DNA of 64,000 nucleotides from Phyto melanocephala (lineage: Eukaryota > Arthropoda > Insecta > Diptera > Rhinophoridae): contig OW799237.1 in the NCBI GenBank assembly GCA_941918925.1, positions 71,789,626 through 71,853,625 on the forward strand, given 5' to 3'. Positions within the stretch are counted from its first letter, which is position 1, and each line of letters begins with the position of its first letter. Positions 1-10,498 of the stretch are shown piece after piece. Under the pieces are notes generated by a model. That model was given only the letters and a program-made list of their open reading frames with translations, was not told the DNA's origin and made no database searches. A program made the translations under genes and the position numbers.

Positions 1-990
1 GATGATGGAAGCCATGTACTGGCAGAATTTTCACAACTGCCGGGTAAAAATTTTTATGTAATTTTCAGTTTCAATATCGGACACGTTTGTCCAATTTGAT
101 GTTGTGCGCTCTATAGGAACGAAAATTCCCCTAATGAAAAAACCATAATCCTAATTTCGTCAAAAATAAAAACATCGACTAGGTCAAAAACCCAGTCTAC
201 TCAATGTAATCCCTTATTGATTTTTCTTTCGAATTTTCTTTCTTTTCATAATTAATCTCTTCGCTTTGCGCAAGTAGGTCAGTAATCGCCAAATTTGTAT
301 GCAAAATAGTTAAAACTTTTCTTTTTTATAATATCAAGTTAATAATTAATTTTTAAACATTCTAGTGATACTAATTTGTCAGTTGTAGTCTCAAAAATAA
401 CTCTAGAAAAAAACTGAAATAATTTGTTCGAAACCGAAATATAAATATCCAACTGCCTCGGTGTATTCCCCAAAGTTTAAAAACAAAATCAATAAACTAA
501 CCGATTCAATTTTCTAATCCAATAGAGCGCTTGACTTCTTATAGTAAAATATTTTTCACATTATACGAATTTCAAAATTTTTGAACCCTTAATATGGGTT
601 ATAAAATGAATGAGCTAGATTAGTAAGTTTGCAGTGAAAAATATAAACTCCAAAGGGGGAGGGGGGCACCGCACTAATATGACGAATTTTATATTTTACC
701 AAGTTTTGGCTAGTTAGATAATGTAAACCCGAAAAAATCTAAAATTAAGAAAGCAACTGAAATAAATTGGCATTTTGATTTCATAACAATCGTTTACATA
801 TGTATGTACTTGGGCTATGCAACGTCCCATGATTTGATTTCGATCTGATCAGGCCCGTAAGGCAAAGTCGAAAATGGCACCCTTATTGATATTTTTTTTT
901 ACCTGCACGTAAAATCATATGAAAATGATTAAGTTTTACATAAAATTTGATTTCTTAAACAAATTCTGACAAAATTTATTTTTAATTTTT
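1..990. other. TPPII intron, 5' part: AT-rich unique-looking sequence
   Basis: No gene, RNA or transposon terminus is recognisable. It contains homopolymer A/T runs and one G-rich stretch near 655-668. Because it lies upstream of the 2259 acceptor it is presumably intronic, but the preceding TPPII exon is not visible. Confidence 0.5.
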
Positions 991-1003
991 ATCATTTATT
1001 ACT
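991..1003. repeat. Left target-site duplication of the hammerhead element
   Basis: ATCATTTATTACT, identical to 2220-2232 on the far side of the element. Thirteen identical bases exactly at both edges of the inverted/tandem structure. Confidence 0.7.
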
Positions 1004-1130
1004 AAATTTTAATGTGAACCATTTTTTATTTTGGCTTAAGTTCATTTGTTTCTTTTATTTAATTTTTTTTTATAATTCAAATTAAATTAAATTGTAACCA
1101 TTTTAGGAATATTCTTTCTAAAAATTATTT

Positions 1131-1198
1131 CCGATATTAGCCGAGTGGAATGCATTTTCGAAATCAGCTACGATTTCATCATCAGCACTCTTTATCGG
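1131..1198 (-). ncRNA. Hammerhead ribozyme motif, copy 1 (inverted arm)
   Basis: This is the exact reverse complement of the 1441-1508 and 1983-2050 motifs. Read on the minus strand, stem I is CCGATA/TATCGG plus GAGTG/CACTC around an internal loop, the core is CTGATGA, stem II is GAAATC/GATTTC, then GAA, the palindromic stem III AATGCATT, and the expected cleavage base C. It is antisense to TPPII. Confidence 0.7.
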
Positions 1199-1440
1199 TA
1201 TACTACTATGTAACTTAAAATTCCTATTTATGTTACAATTGAATGAAATTTGAATTAGTGAATCTTAGTATCATTTTTCATATTTTGTTGAATATTTAAT
1301 TTCACCTATCAAATGACAATTTATAATTCAACATGTTCATATTCTTCTATATTCGTAATACATTTTCGTTATTCCAGCCAAAGGATGGATATTGAAAGCA
1401 TAACGAAAAAAAACGAAAATTTAAGTTACATAGTAGTATA

Positions 1441-1508
1441 CCGATAAAGAGTGCTGATGATGAAATCGTAGCTGATTTCGAAAATGCATTCCACTCGGCT
1501 AATATCGG
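1441..1508 (+). ncRNA. Hammerhead ribozyme motif (type I), copy 2
   Basis: 5' stem I strands are CCGATA (1441-1446) and GAGTG (1449-1453). The core CTGATGA is 1454-1460; stem II is GAAATC (1462-1467), loop GTAGCT, GATTTC (1474-1479); GAA is 1480-1482; stem III is the palindrome AATGCATT (1483-1490); the predicted cleavage follows C1491. 3' stem I strands are CACTC (1492-1496) and TATCGG (1503-1508). All stem positions pair by Watson-Crick rules. Two cautions: one unpaired T (1461) lies between the core and stem II, and stem III has no loop, so it would act best as a dimer, as described for PLE hammerheads. It is sense with respect to TPPII. Confidence 0.72.
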
Positions 1509-1982
1509 AAATAATTTTTAGAAAGAATATTCCTAAAATGGGTACAATTTAATTTAATTTGAATTATAAAAATTAAATAAAGAAACAAATGAACTTAAGC
1601 CAAAATAAAAAATGGTTCACATTAAAATTTAATATAGGAAAAAGTTCGAATAAAATATAAATATATAATTATAACACACATGGCACGGTGTTAATGACAT
1701 TCAAGAATTCATTGTTCAGTGTCTATCACCTAGATGGACTTATATAAATGAAAATGTAAATACAACCTTGTTTTCAATAATTCCAGCCAAAGGATGGATA
1801 TTGAAAGCATAACGAAAATGTATTACGAATATAGAAGAATATGAACATGTTGAATTATGAATTGTCATTTGATAGGTGAAATTAAATATTCAACAAAATA
1901 TGAAAATTAATACTAAGATTCACTAATTCAAATTTCATTCAATTGTAACATAAATAGGAATTTTAAGTTACATAGTAGTATA

Positions 1983-2050
1983 CCGATAAAGAGTGCTGAT
2001 GATGAAATCGTAGCTGATTTCGAAAATGCATTCCACTCGGCTAATATCGG
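1983..2050 (+). ncRNA. Hammerhead ribozyme motif (type I), copy 3
   Basis: This is identical in sequence and predicted pairing to the 1441-1508 copy, displaced by 542 bp, with predicted cleavage after C2033. It lies about 210 bp upstream of the TPPII acceptor on the sense strand, so cleavage would sever the intron just before its 3' splice site. Confidence 0.72.
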
Positions 2051-2219
2051 AAATAATTTTTAGAAAGAATATTCCTAAAATGGTTACAATTTAATTTAAT
2101 TTGAATTATAAAAAAAAAAAAAATTAAATAAAAGAAACAAATGAACTTAAGCCAAAATAAAAAATGGTTCACATTAAAATTTAATATAGGAAAAAGTTCG
2201 AATAAAATATAAATATATA

Positions 2220-2232
2220 ATCATTTATTACT
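2220..2232. repeat. Right target-site duplication of the hammerhead element
   Basis: ATCATTTATTACT, identical to 991-1003. It merges directly into the T-rich tract preceding the AG acceptor at 2257-2258. Confidence 0.7.
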
Positions 2233-2258
2233 TTTTGTTTTTTTCCTTTCTTTTACAG

Positions 2259-2461
2259 TATACGTGCATTTGATACGTCATGTGTACAGAAGGGCTCATT
2301 ATTTGAAATACCCGTTACAGTTGTGCAGCCAATAACCATTGATTGCCAAGAGACGCGACTGTATCAACCCGTTTCACAAAAATCTGATGGCAGTATTGAA
2401 TTTCAACCGAATACAATTCAAAGAGATTTTATACTAGTGCCACCTAAAGCTACATGGGCAG
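2259..2461 (+). CDS. TPPII: Tripeptidyl-peptidase II, internal exon (first of three in window)
   Basis: TPPII is a giant cytosolic subtilisin-type exopeptidase that removes N-terminal tripeptides from oligopeptides released by the proteasome. The exon reads IRAFDTSCVQKGSLFEIPVT at its start and ends ...FQPNTIQRDFILVPPKATWA plus one base. This lies in the non-catalytic beta-rich region C-terminal to the subtilisin domain (compare human RHFIEVPEGATWAE). The acceptor is TTTCTTTTACAG ending at 2258 and the donor is GGTAAGT at 2462. The first base completes a split codon; the last leaves phase 1, which the 16642 exon completes. The open frame running past the donor to 2607 is intron read-through, not coding. 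Catalytic-domain exons must lie upstream of the window. Identification rests on comparison with remembered fly and human TPPII. Confidence 0.94.
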
Positions 2462-2893
2462 GTAAGTGCAGAGTTAAAATGAATGTTAAAATAAAATTAG
2501 AACAAAAGAAAAATATTAGAGCAAAAATTGATAAAGAAATAAAAGTCGTTTTGACAATCGTTAATGGTATTCAACAGTTGCCTTCCGAAGGATGCATTAA
2601 AATATAAGGTGGTAGCTTTAAATAATGATTTCAATTAAAGTTATCGGAAAAACTGCAACACCTTTACCTAGGGAATAAGAGCGGTTATTTGATGTATCAG
2701 ATTTAATTTTTACAATGCTGCCGAGTGTCTTTGTCATTTCAACATTTCAGCTAGTCATATATTGAAATTGGTATTATGATTTTTGAAAAAAGATATGGTA
2801 CAATTAAAAGACTCAAGCCTTATACAGGCCACAACAAACAAATATATGAAATTGCATTCATATACTTGCACTATATACTTGAAAAATCTGCTA

Positions 2894-3107
2894 CAGGGTG
2901 GGCCAAAAGCCACCATGACGATTATAAATTTAAAAGTTTTTTTGTTTATATATTTTAAAATAAACAAAATGAAAACATTTTTAAACACTAACTATGGATG
3001 ATGGGCTCGTTTTAGAGTATTTTCCATAACATCTTTCACCAATTTGTGGTTGAATTTTTGCAACAATGTTGGCCTGGAGTTTATGAATTGTGTCGGACTT
3101 GCTTATA
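2894..3107 (-). mobile_element. DD41D mariner-type fragment (terminus and transposase C-terminus)
   Basis: The left end is TA followed by CAGGGTGGGCCAAAAG at 2894. The minus strand after it encodes a degraded C-terminal transposase segment (INS..LLQKFNHKLVKDVMENTLKRAHHP in reading order), like the KVMENAIKRA end of the 10499 element. It is cut at 3107 by the insertion of another mariner at the dinucleotide TA; the rest is not recognisable beyond 4162. Confidence 0.6.
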
Positions 3108-4160
3108 TCGGGTGTCCCAACTAGAACGCAATTTTTAAATTTGGGGTCATTCGAAGTGTCATTGTTTGACACTTGAACAATTGTTATTGTTTGCTAGTAG
3201 AAGGTACGAGGTTAGTAAAAATGGAGCGCTACACGAATGAACAACGCATTCTCATTGTGAAATCGTTTTACCAAAATGGTGAAAGTTTTGCGGCTACAGT
3301 TCGCAAATTGCGATCAATTTGGGGTATAATAATGCTCCAAAAGAGTGAACTGGATAAATTTGCCGAAACTGGGTCTGTTAGTGATGTAAAGACAACAACG
3401 CGCCTTCGACCAGGGGGGTTATTATGTAATTCGATTCGAATCGTAAATACATTCGAAAAGAATTTCCGATTCGAAAAGAAATTCTTATTATATAGTACTT
3501 TCGAACGTTCGGAAATAAATTTCCGAAAATCGTACTACATAATACAATTTTTACGAATTCGTATTTTTTTCGATTCGAATCGAATTACATAATAACCCCC
3601 CAGGTCGATCGACCGAAAGATTCGCAGCTGTACGTGATGATGTCGCTCAAACTCCATCCATCACACCGAGCTCACCAAAGTTTTTTCTTGCCTAGTATTG
3701 AAGAAATGAATGTGGAGGGCATGTGGTTTCAGCAAGATGGCGCCACATGTCATACAGCCAGAGAAACAATTCAATTGTTGCATCAGTCATTTCCCGGTCG
3801 TGTTATTTCGCGTTTTGGAGACCAGAATTGGCCGTCTAGATCGTGTAATTTAACACCTTTAGATTTTTTTCTTTGGGGTTTTTTGAAGTCGATGGCTTAC
3901 TCGAATAAGCCGACGACGACTCAAGCCTTAAAAGAGGAAATTGGACGCTGCATTAATGAAATACCAAAAAGGTCATTGAAAATTTCATTAAAAGATCGCG
4001 TATGTGCCAGCAAAGCCGCGGTGGCCATCTGCACGATATATTGTTCCATACATAACCTCATTCTGTCTACTCTACGATATAATAAAGTTTCCCGATTTTT
4101 TTTTTAAATATCTGTGTTTTATTTAAAATTTTAAAATTCTGTTCTAGTTGGGACACCCAT
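3108..4160 (+). mobile_element. DD41D mariner-type transposon, internally deleted
   Basis: Terminal inverted repeats GGGTGTCCCAACTAGAAC (near 3110) and its complement (near 4158) are flanked by TA/TA, the Tc1-mariner target. The + strand transposase begins MERYTNEQRILIVKSFYQNG (3221) with an N-terminal helix-turn-helix. It resumes after an internal deletion at about 3660 with MWFQQDGATCHTA (second catalytic Asp) and LTPLDFFLWGF (third Asp, 41 residues on). The segment containing the first catalytic Asp is missing and a 189-bp MITE interrupts the N-terminal part, so the element is dead. Confidence 0.85.
3413..3601. mobile_element. MITE nested in the mariner transposase
   Basis: A 189-bp insertion with long terminal inverted repeats starting GGGGGGTTATTATGTAATTC and repeated TTCGATTCGAATCG palindromes. 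Removing it restores the transposase frame across TRLRPGRSTERFAAV. The target duplication reads as CAG (3 bp, five-G terminus) or CCAGG (5 bp, four-G terminus). A 3-bp TSD would suit a PIF/Harbinger-like element. Confidence 0.85.
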
Positions 4161-4530
4161 TATATACTCGCTCCTTCAAATAACCTCACGCAAAGTAGTC
4201 TGGTAATAGATAATCTAGCGAAAGCGCTGGGCTAAAAAAAAGTTTACTTAAAAGCGCCATTGTGTTTCGCGTAGAGTGGACAATAGCTCTCTCCTGCTAA
4301 AACCACACCTCACCGATACTGCTCTTCCCTTACTGTTACAGCACTTTAATTTTTATTTGCCAAAAAGTAAGGCCAAATGATATTATCAGCTCTAATGGCA
4401 TATCATACTGTACAGAAAATAGGATGCAATTGGCATTGTTGAATGCCTCGTGGATTTTCAGCATCCCCGAACCTACAGTTCTGCTCTTTTAACATAGCCA
4501 TTAAAATAATAATGATCTCTATCATTCGTA

Positions 4531-5187
4531 GGGTGATCGATTCGGTTTTACAACCGGTGGAAAACTCGGTTTTTTCCTCTTTTTGCTGGTGGTTTTTTCT
4601 AAATGTTGATTTTTCGAATATCGAATACACCGATTTTTTTTATCCGAAAAAGCCGGTTTTTTTTATATTTTTAAGTTTATTTTCATATATCTTTGTAACC
4701 AATTGTACCATAGTATATTGAGTGCGCGAAAAGTTTCCAAAAATCAGAAAAACAAATGTAAAATAAGAAAAATAATTAAGCTTAAATATTTTTTTTATAG
4801 GCTATAAACCTAAAATTAAATTTTAAAGATTTTCTCTCTAGTCTTTTAAATTTATTTCAAATTATAGAAATCATTTCAAACAAAATACGTTAGTGCATAT
4901 TAGTTTAAAAGATTTATTTAACATTTAAAAAATGTACAGAAGGAGAAACAAAATTTTATAACAGCCTTATAAAAGCCAAACGTATATAAACTGTAAAAAT
5001 TTCATATATAGATATAATTTTTATTATAATCTTTTGAACAATATTTTTTAATTTTTTCTTTATATATTATATTTTATATATTCGAACCGGTTAACCGGTT
5101 TTGCTTAATTTTCAAAATAGCAACCGGTTTTTTTTAAATTCTAAATTTTAAACTATTTTCTTAAAAAAGTCGAATAATCGATCATCC
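4531..5187. mobile_element. Non-autonomous TIR element, GGGTGATCGA family, copy 1
   Basis: Ends GGGTGATCGAT and ATCGATCATCC are flanked by TA dinucleotides. The subterminal region is rich in AACCGGTT-like motifs. It shares its ends and interior with 38368-39321 and 40684 onward. The open frame at 4443-4721 is a chance frame that is partly conserved because the DNA is repeated. Confidence 0.75.
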
Positions 5188-6489
5188 TAATCACTCGTAA
5201 TCAGATTTTCATTTAAGTTGATTTCATTTCTGCCCAAGTGATGGAATTTAACTGCAAACCATAGATGTTGCGATGATCTGAGGGTTTTTTAAATTAATTG
5301 CACCTTATATGGGAATAACAGTAAATATTTTTGTTAAAAACGCCGTAGTGACGCACAAGTCATTCGTAGCTGAGCAGAACGGCTTTTGGTAGTTGGATGT
5401 TTCCGGTGTTTTATTAAGACTTTGCTCTACATGTGCATTATTTTCGGTAGTGCGAATTAATCGTCGTCTATCGGTTTGAGCCAAATGTCATACGGTGGTA
5501 TGTTAGTGGTGAGGATGCACTATGCACAACAAATTATTGCTTTAGACAGCGAAATTTTGACGCTAAAATATCCACGATATGCTTTTGCGTTAAAATAATT
5601 GATCGCTGATATAAAAAATTATATTCCATTATTCTACTTTTTTCTTAAGTTGTGAATCGCTTCATTATATATTCTCCGGATGTTATTTATGTATATAATC
5701 TGAAAAAAAAAAAATAAAACAAATATGTATATGAACAAAATGTTATGAAATTTTAATCCTTATGGTAACTTTTTGCTGCACCATGTACAGATTCTGTTCT
5801 CCTATTACTCAAGTGCAAAATGTATAGCAAATGCGATATTGCATTTGTTTTGCTGCTACACTTTTGCATGGCCAATTGCACTTAATATTGAACTACGTCG
5901 ATGCAAAAGTATTTTGATTGCCTGTAAGATCTTAGTGGTTATGTTTCTGATGGTCGTTAAAATGACAAATTGCTAAAAAAAATGGATAAGAAGTAAAATA
6001 GAAAAAAAAGAAATAAATAATTTGAAGGAAGAGCTAAAAAAATAATCCAGTATTTGATAAATTTCAAATATTTCTATTTTTTTTATTTTTTTTATTTTTT
6101 TTTTATTTTGGTCATCATTACCTTTAGGGATTTTTTTTTGGATTATTTTGGTTTTTTGTTTGCTTGCTTTCTAGGAATGATAATAAACTTTACACATTCT
6201 GAAAATTTTTGTTTGCTTGTGGCATTCGTTGGTAATAATTCAACCCGGTGGGAAATTGTCTCAAAAAGAATGTAAAAAAAATTATTTAGTTTTTAGTGAA
6301 AAAAGATTTTGAATGTTTTCGTAATGCAACTAGGTTCCCAAATAGAAAACTAAAAAGGTTAACTACTGAACGGAACGGAAACTATTTCTAAAACAAGCGT
6401 GCTAACACCCCACTCATTTTTCTTATCATAATGTATGTTTATGAGCAATGACTGTGTATGCTTTTTCATAAGAATTTTGTTCAAAATGA
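5188..6489. other. Intronic AT-rich sequence without recognised gene
   Basis: Simple T-rich tracts (for example 6070-6115). No transposase, RNA or terminal repeat recognised. Confidence 0.4.
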
Positions 6490-6750
6490 TTATTCACTTT
6501 GTATGGGCAGGCACTGCCTATTTTTCTAATCACTAAATTGTATTGTCTGAGAAATTTAATGTGTGTGAAAGGTTATTTACGAATTGGTTAATAAGCCATT
6601 TTTTAAACAATATATACTTTGTGTAGGCGTGGCACTGTTCTCTTATAATCACTAAAATTCTTTTCAAGAGAAAATTCTTTTCAAGAGAACTGGTTAGGCA
6701 GAAGTTTTTTATAATAAAAATTACTTTGTATAGCAGTGGCACTATGGCAC
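6490..6750 (-). repeat. Decayed monomers resembling the Helitron 120-bp repeat
   Basis: Three blocks reading like TGGGCAGGCACTGCCTATTTT, GTAGGCGTGGCACTGTTC and TATAGCAGTGGCACTATGG, the first two followed by the words AATCACTAAA(A)TT, recur every 110-120 bp. They resemble minus-strand copies of the monomer in the Helitrons at 28015-32280. Similarity is by eye and weak. Confidence 0.35.
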
Positions 6751-6949
6751 ACAAAGAAAACAGCATCGGTTGTGAGTACCAGATTTTTTTATGCCGATTT
6801 TATAGTTTAGTTGTGACAGTAGAATATAATGGTTATATCTGGAGAATTTCTTTTCGGAATATTACCGAAATTATAATTCTTACAACATTAATTTTGTTAC
6901 CACAAATGAAAAGTTCGATTGGCAAAATCTTTTCTAATGTATAAATAAT

Positions 6950-9395
6950 AATTGTCACTCAAACTGAGTGCAAAGTTTCAACTAAATCTAAACATGATTT
7001 AATTTTTTTAAGTTTTGATTTTAATACCCAACACATGAAGGAAGAGTCCTCATATTACGATTTCAGAAAAATGGATAACATTGTAATGATGAATGAATTG
7101 TGCAAGGTCGATTGGAGTTCTATTTACTTCATGCCTGATGTCGATAATCAGATTAATTTTCTGGAACAAAATCTTGTTACAATTTTAGAAAAATCTGTGC
7201 CATTAAAAACTGTCTTTTATAATAGTAAAACTCAGCCTTGGTTTAATGAACAAATTAAATGTAAAATAAATCAACGGGATTATGCTTTTAAATGTTGGAA
7301 ACGTTTTAGAACAGAAGATCTTCATATTCAGTATATTACTGCTAGAAAGGAAGTTAATAAACTTATAAAAAGTACAAAATCGTTTTACTACTCTAATCTA
7401 TTTGCATCTGCTGTGAACACAAAGAAAACTTGGAGAATAATTCGCGATATCGGAATCAGCAAATCTAACAGTGCTAATTCTTCTGACATAAATGTTGATC
7501 ATTTAAACGAGCTATTTACTAAAGTTCCAAATGTAAACGTTTCTCCTAACTACTACTCATGTAATAGTAACTTAATAGCGGCTTCATCCGAAAGTCGGTT
7601 TTCATTTAATTGTGTTTCTCAACTTGATGTTCTTGAGGCTTGTTATAATGTGAAATCTAATGCTATTGGTCCGGACAACATACATCCCAAGTTTTTAAGG
7701 TTTGTTTTTCCAGCTTTGTTACCCCAAATTACTCATATTTTTAATACCATAATAACCACAAGTATTTTTCCTCAAAACTGGAAGTGTGCTAAAATTATTC
7801 CTATTCCTAAAAAAAAAGAACTAGTACCGTCCTATAGCTATTCTTCCATATTTATCTAAAGTTTTTGAAAAGATATTACACAAACAAATAGGTGGCTTTT
7901 TACATACAAATCGTCTACTAACTGACAGGCAATCTGGATTTCGTCCCAAACACAGCTGTACCACTGCTCTTATTGAAGTAACGGAGGAAATTCGTGGCTT
8001 CATTGATAATGGTAATATTGCGTTCCTAACACTGTTGGACTACTCCAAGGCGTTTGATATGGTTGATCACAGTATACTTCGTGTTAAGTTAACTAATTTA
8101 TTCAATTTTACTATCTCTGCAGCTGGCCTCATTTCATCTTATCTTGAAAATCGTTACCAATATGTTTCTGCAGGTAACAATAAATCATGCCCGCTACCAG
8201 TAACAAATGGCGTTCCACAAGGTTCTATCTTAGGACCTCTTCTTTTTACATTATATATCAATGACTTACCACAGCAGTTGTCATATTGTAAGATTCATAT
8301 GTATGCTGATGACGTGCAACTTTACTTATGTGGTAATATTAACAATGTAGTTGAATGTATTTCCAATCTTAATTCTGACCTGTCTAAAATTCAAGCTTGG
8401 GCTACGGCTAATGGTCTCTGTCTTAATCCTGCTAAGTCCAAATGCTTAAAAATTTTGCGAAACTCTTTACAAGATACCAATATACCCGACATTTTTTTTT
8501 AAATAACCAACGTATTGCAGTTGTCAGCAAAACTGAAAACCTTGGAGTAATTCTTAATTCATCACTTACGTGGTCTAATCATGTGAACAACGCTACTGGG
8601 AAAATTTTTTCGATGCTACGCTCGCTTTGGAAGACTCAGCATTTAACCCCTGTTAACATACGTATACTTCTTGCCAAAACTTACCTTATCCCAACTCTCC
8701 TATATGGCTGCGAAGTCTTCGCTAGTTGTGATTGCTTAAGTAAAAGAAAATTAACTTCCACATTTAACGCTATACTAAGATATGTTTTTAATTTAAGGCG
8801 ATCATCACACATAACACCCTATGAAAGTAAACTCTATGGAGCACGTTTTTGTGATCTACTAAAAATAAGATCTTTGTTACTTATGCACAAGATTATATTC
8901 ACTAATGAGCCATCATACTTGTTTAGGCGCCTAACTTTTACCCGCTCAAGAAGAAATAACAATCTGATTCAAATTAGATATAAAACGCTTGTGTCTGAAT
9001 GGCAATTTTTTATCCATTGTACTCGTCTTTGGAACTCGCTACCGTCGTCTATACAGTTTTTGAGTAATGCAACGCAGTTTAGGAAAGCAGTTTTTAATTT
9101 TTTTAGTCATATCTAATAATGAGTATTTCAGTAATAAAAATTCTACTTTTATTTTTAATGATTGTATTTTTAATATTCTTTTCTATACATGTATGTTTAT
9201 TTTATTTTATTTTCATGCTTTAAAATGTATAATTCGTTAGATTTTTTCCATTTAAAAATGTTTTCTCATTTTTTTTTAATAATATTGTAATAACTTATCT
9301 TGTTCAATTACTCATCCTGTACTATAATTATAAGACTTTAAGTCTTGTTGTATGGGAATACAAAATAAATAAATAAATAAATAAAATAAATAAAT
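6950..9395 (+). mobile_element. 5'-truncated jockey-superfamily LINE (endonuclease end, RT, 3' tail)
   Basis: The frame opens with a degraded endonuclease C-terminus (SKHDLIFLSFDFN near 6988). It runs through a linker (SSYYDFRKMD) and a reverse transcriptase with GPDNIHPKF, SYRPIAILPYLSKVFEK, RQSGFRPKHSC, LLDYSKAFDMVDH, NGVPQGSILGPLLF and the YADD catalytic box at about 8300. A C-terminal region ends at 9116, and the 3' UTR closes with an (AATA)n tail at 9362-9395. No RNase H follows. One base is lost near 7825 and a T-run near 8490 shifts the frame again; few other lesions suggest a fairly young copy. Confidence 0.9.
7023..9116 (+). pseudogene. LINE ORF2 (reverse transcriptase) with two frameshifts
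   Basis: Three overlapping open stretches (to 7856, about 7826-8502, and about 8490-9116) are one ORF2 disrupted by single-base changes. Conserved RT blocks are uninterrupted within each stretch, including NGVPQGSILGP and AYADDVQ-like MYADDVQLY. The function of the intact protein would be target-primed reverse transcription. Clade assignment (jockey, I or LOA type) is left open because most of the endonuclease is missing. Confidence 0.88.
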
Positions 9396-10498
9396 CAGAC
9401 GTCTTGAAATTGATAAAGACTATTTTTCGGAATTTCACTACACTTATATTTACATATAGGCCATACAAGTATGCACTTTATTAATGAAACAGAATTCCGA
9501 CGGTAACGAGATTTTCCCCACAAAATGACATTTAACAAATACGTCTCAGTATTCAGTCGTTAGATAGATTCTGTACTGAGATTTTTATAGCGTTTTTCTT
9601 ATGATTTATTTTTTTTACACTCACTCTCTCAACATTAAACATATTTTTATAAAACTTCAAACATTTTGTAAACAAATTAATGGGCTAATTTACAAGGCAT
9701 CCTAAGGGCCATTATTACAACTTGCCGACAAAGTTAATGTTTACAAAAGGTAACGTTTGTTAACGTGAGCAATTAACTGACCATTTTCGTTATTAGAACC
9801 TCCCTGTAAAATAAATTGTATTTTTTTTTTAATATGGCAGCACCAAAGCAAATGCCGAACAAATTAATAAGTTCTTTAAAAACAAAGTGGAAACAACAAA
9901 CAAATAGTAAACAATTCCTTTATACGGTAGAAAATATGGTAACTTTTAATTTATAAACCTCACGTTTAAAGTTAAAGGTACAGTGATCTTTCCTTTAATA
10001 TATCGGACATTTTTAGGTTAAAGTGAAGTTCTAATAACGAAAAACTAGTTATCTGTCCGATAACATCCTCACTTTAGTTATCGGTAAGTTATAATAATGG
10101 CTCTAAGTGTCGTATCATCATTATTTTGAAAAATTATGGAAATGTTAATAAATTTCTTACTGTAGACTGATAATTTATTTTTTTCCGGTACTTTTAAATG
10201 AAGTTGCAGATGTAATTCTGCTTCAATATTTAAACAAATTAAAAAAAGCGAAAATAAAAATGATTTTGGAGGTAGCTGTCGCACACAATTGGCCACCCTT
10301 TAATGTTGAAAATAGGTCAGTTATACGCACAAAACCACCATGTTTTCTTCAATTTTGAAGATAAAAATTCGTTCAGTTAATGAGCGTCAGTCATACACAC
10401 TACAACACACTAATATTTTTGAATTGGTAAAGATTCTACAAAGAAGAACACTGTATTTTCTTCTTTAAGCAAATATTTTCGGGCAATTTTTTTATATA
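9396..10498. other. Intronic sequence; possible weak inverted repeat
   Basis: TTTTCGTTATTAGAAC at 9784-9799 is the exact complement of 10028-10043, bracketing about 230 bp; this may be a decayed MITE. Nothing coding recognised. Confidence 0.35.

Larger units (their letters stand above)
1004..2219 (+). mobile_element. Penelope-like / retrozyme-like non-autonomous element with three hammerhead motifs
   Basis: The left arm (1004-1372) is the inverted copy of 1806-2190, and a direct copy of the ribozyme-containing block begins at 1422 and again at 1964 (period 542 bp). The whole block is flanked by the 13-bp direct repeat ATCATTTATTACT (991-1003 and 2220-2232), as expected of a target-site duplication. 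There is no reverse transcriptase or other ORF. Each copy contains a 68-bp type I hammerhead fold. Mixed inverted and tandem terminal repeats carrying hammerheads are a known property of Penelope-like elements (PLEs); a non-autonomous PLE derivative or retrozyme is therefore inferred. The element ends 27 bp before the TPPII exon, right at the polypyrimidine tract. Confidence 0.75.

Noticed and set aside
1..47. Possible upstream exon end (frame DDGSHVLAEFSQLPG followed by GTAAAA)
   Set aside because: It does not match the TPPII sequence expected before IRAFD, the donor is weak and the window edge prevents judging the frame.
2462..2607. Continuation of the first TPPII exon's open frame
   Set aside because: Lys/Val-rich intron read-through after a strong GGTAAGT donor; homology stops exactly at the donor and resumes at 16642.
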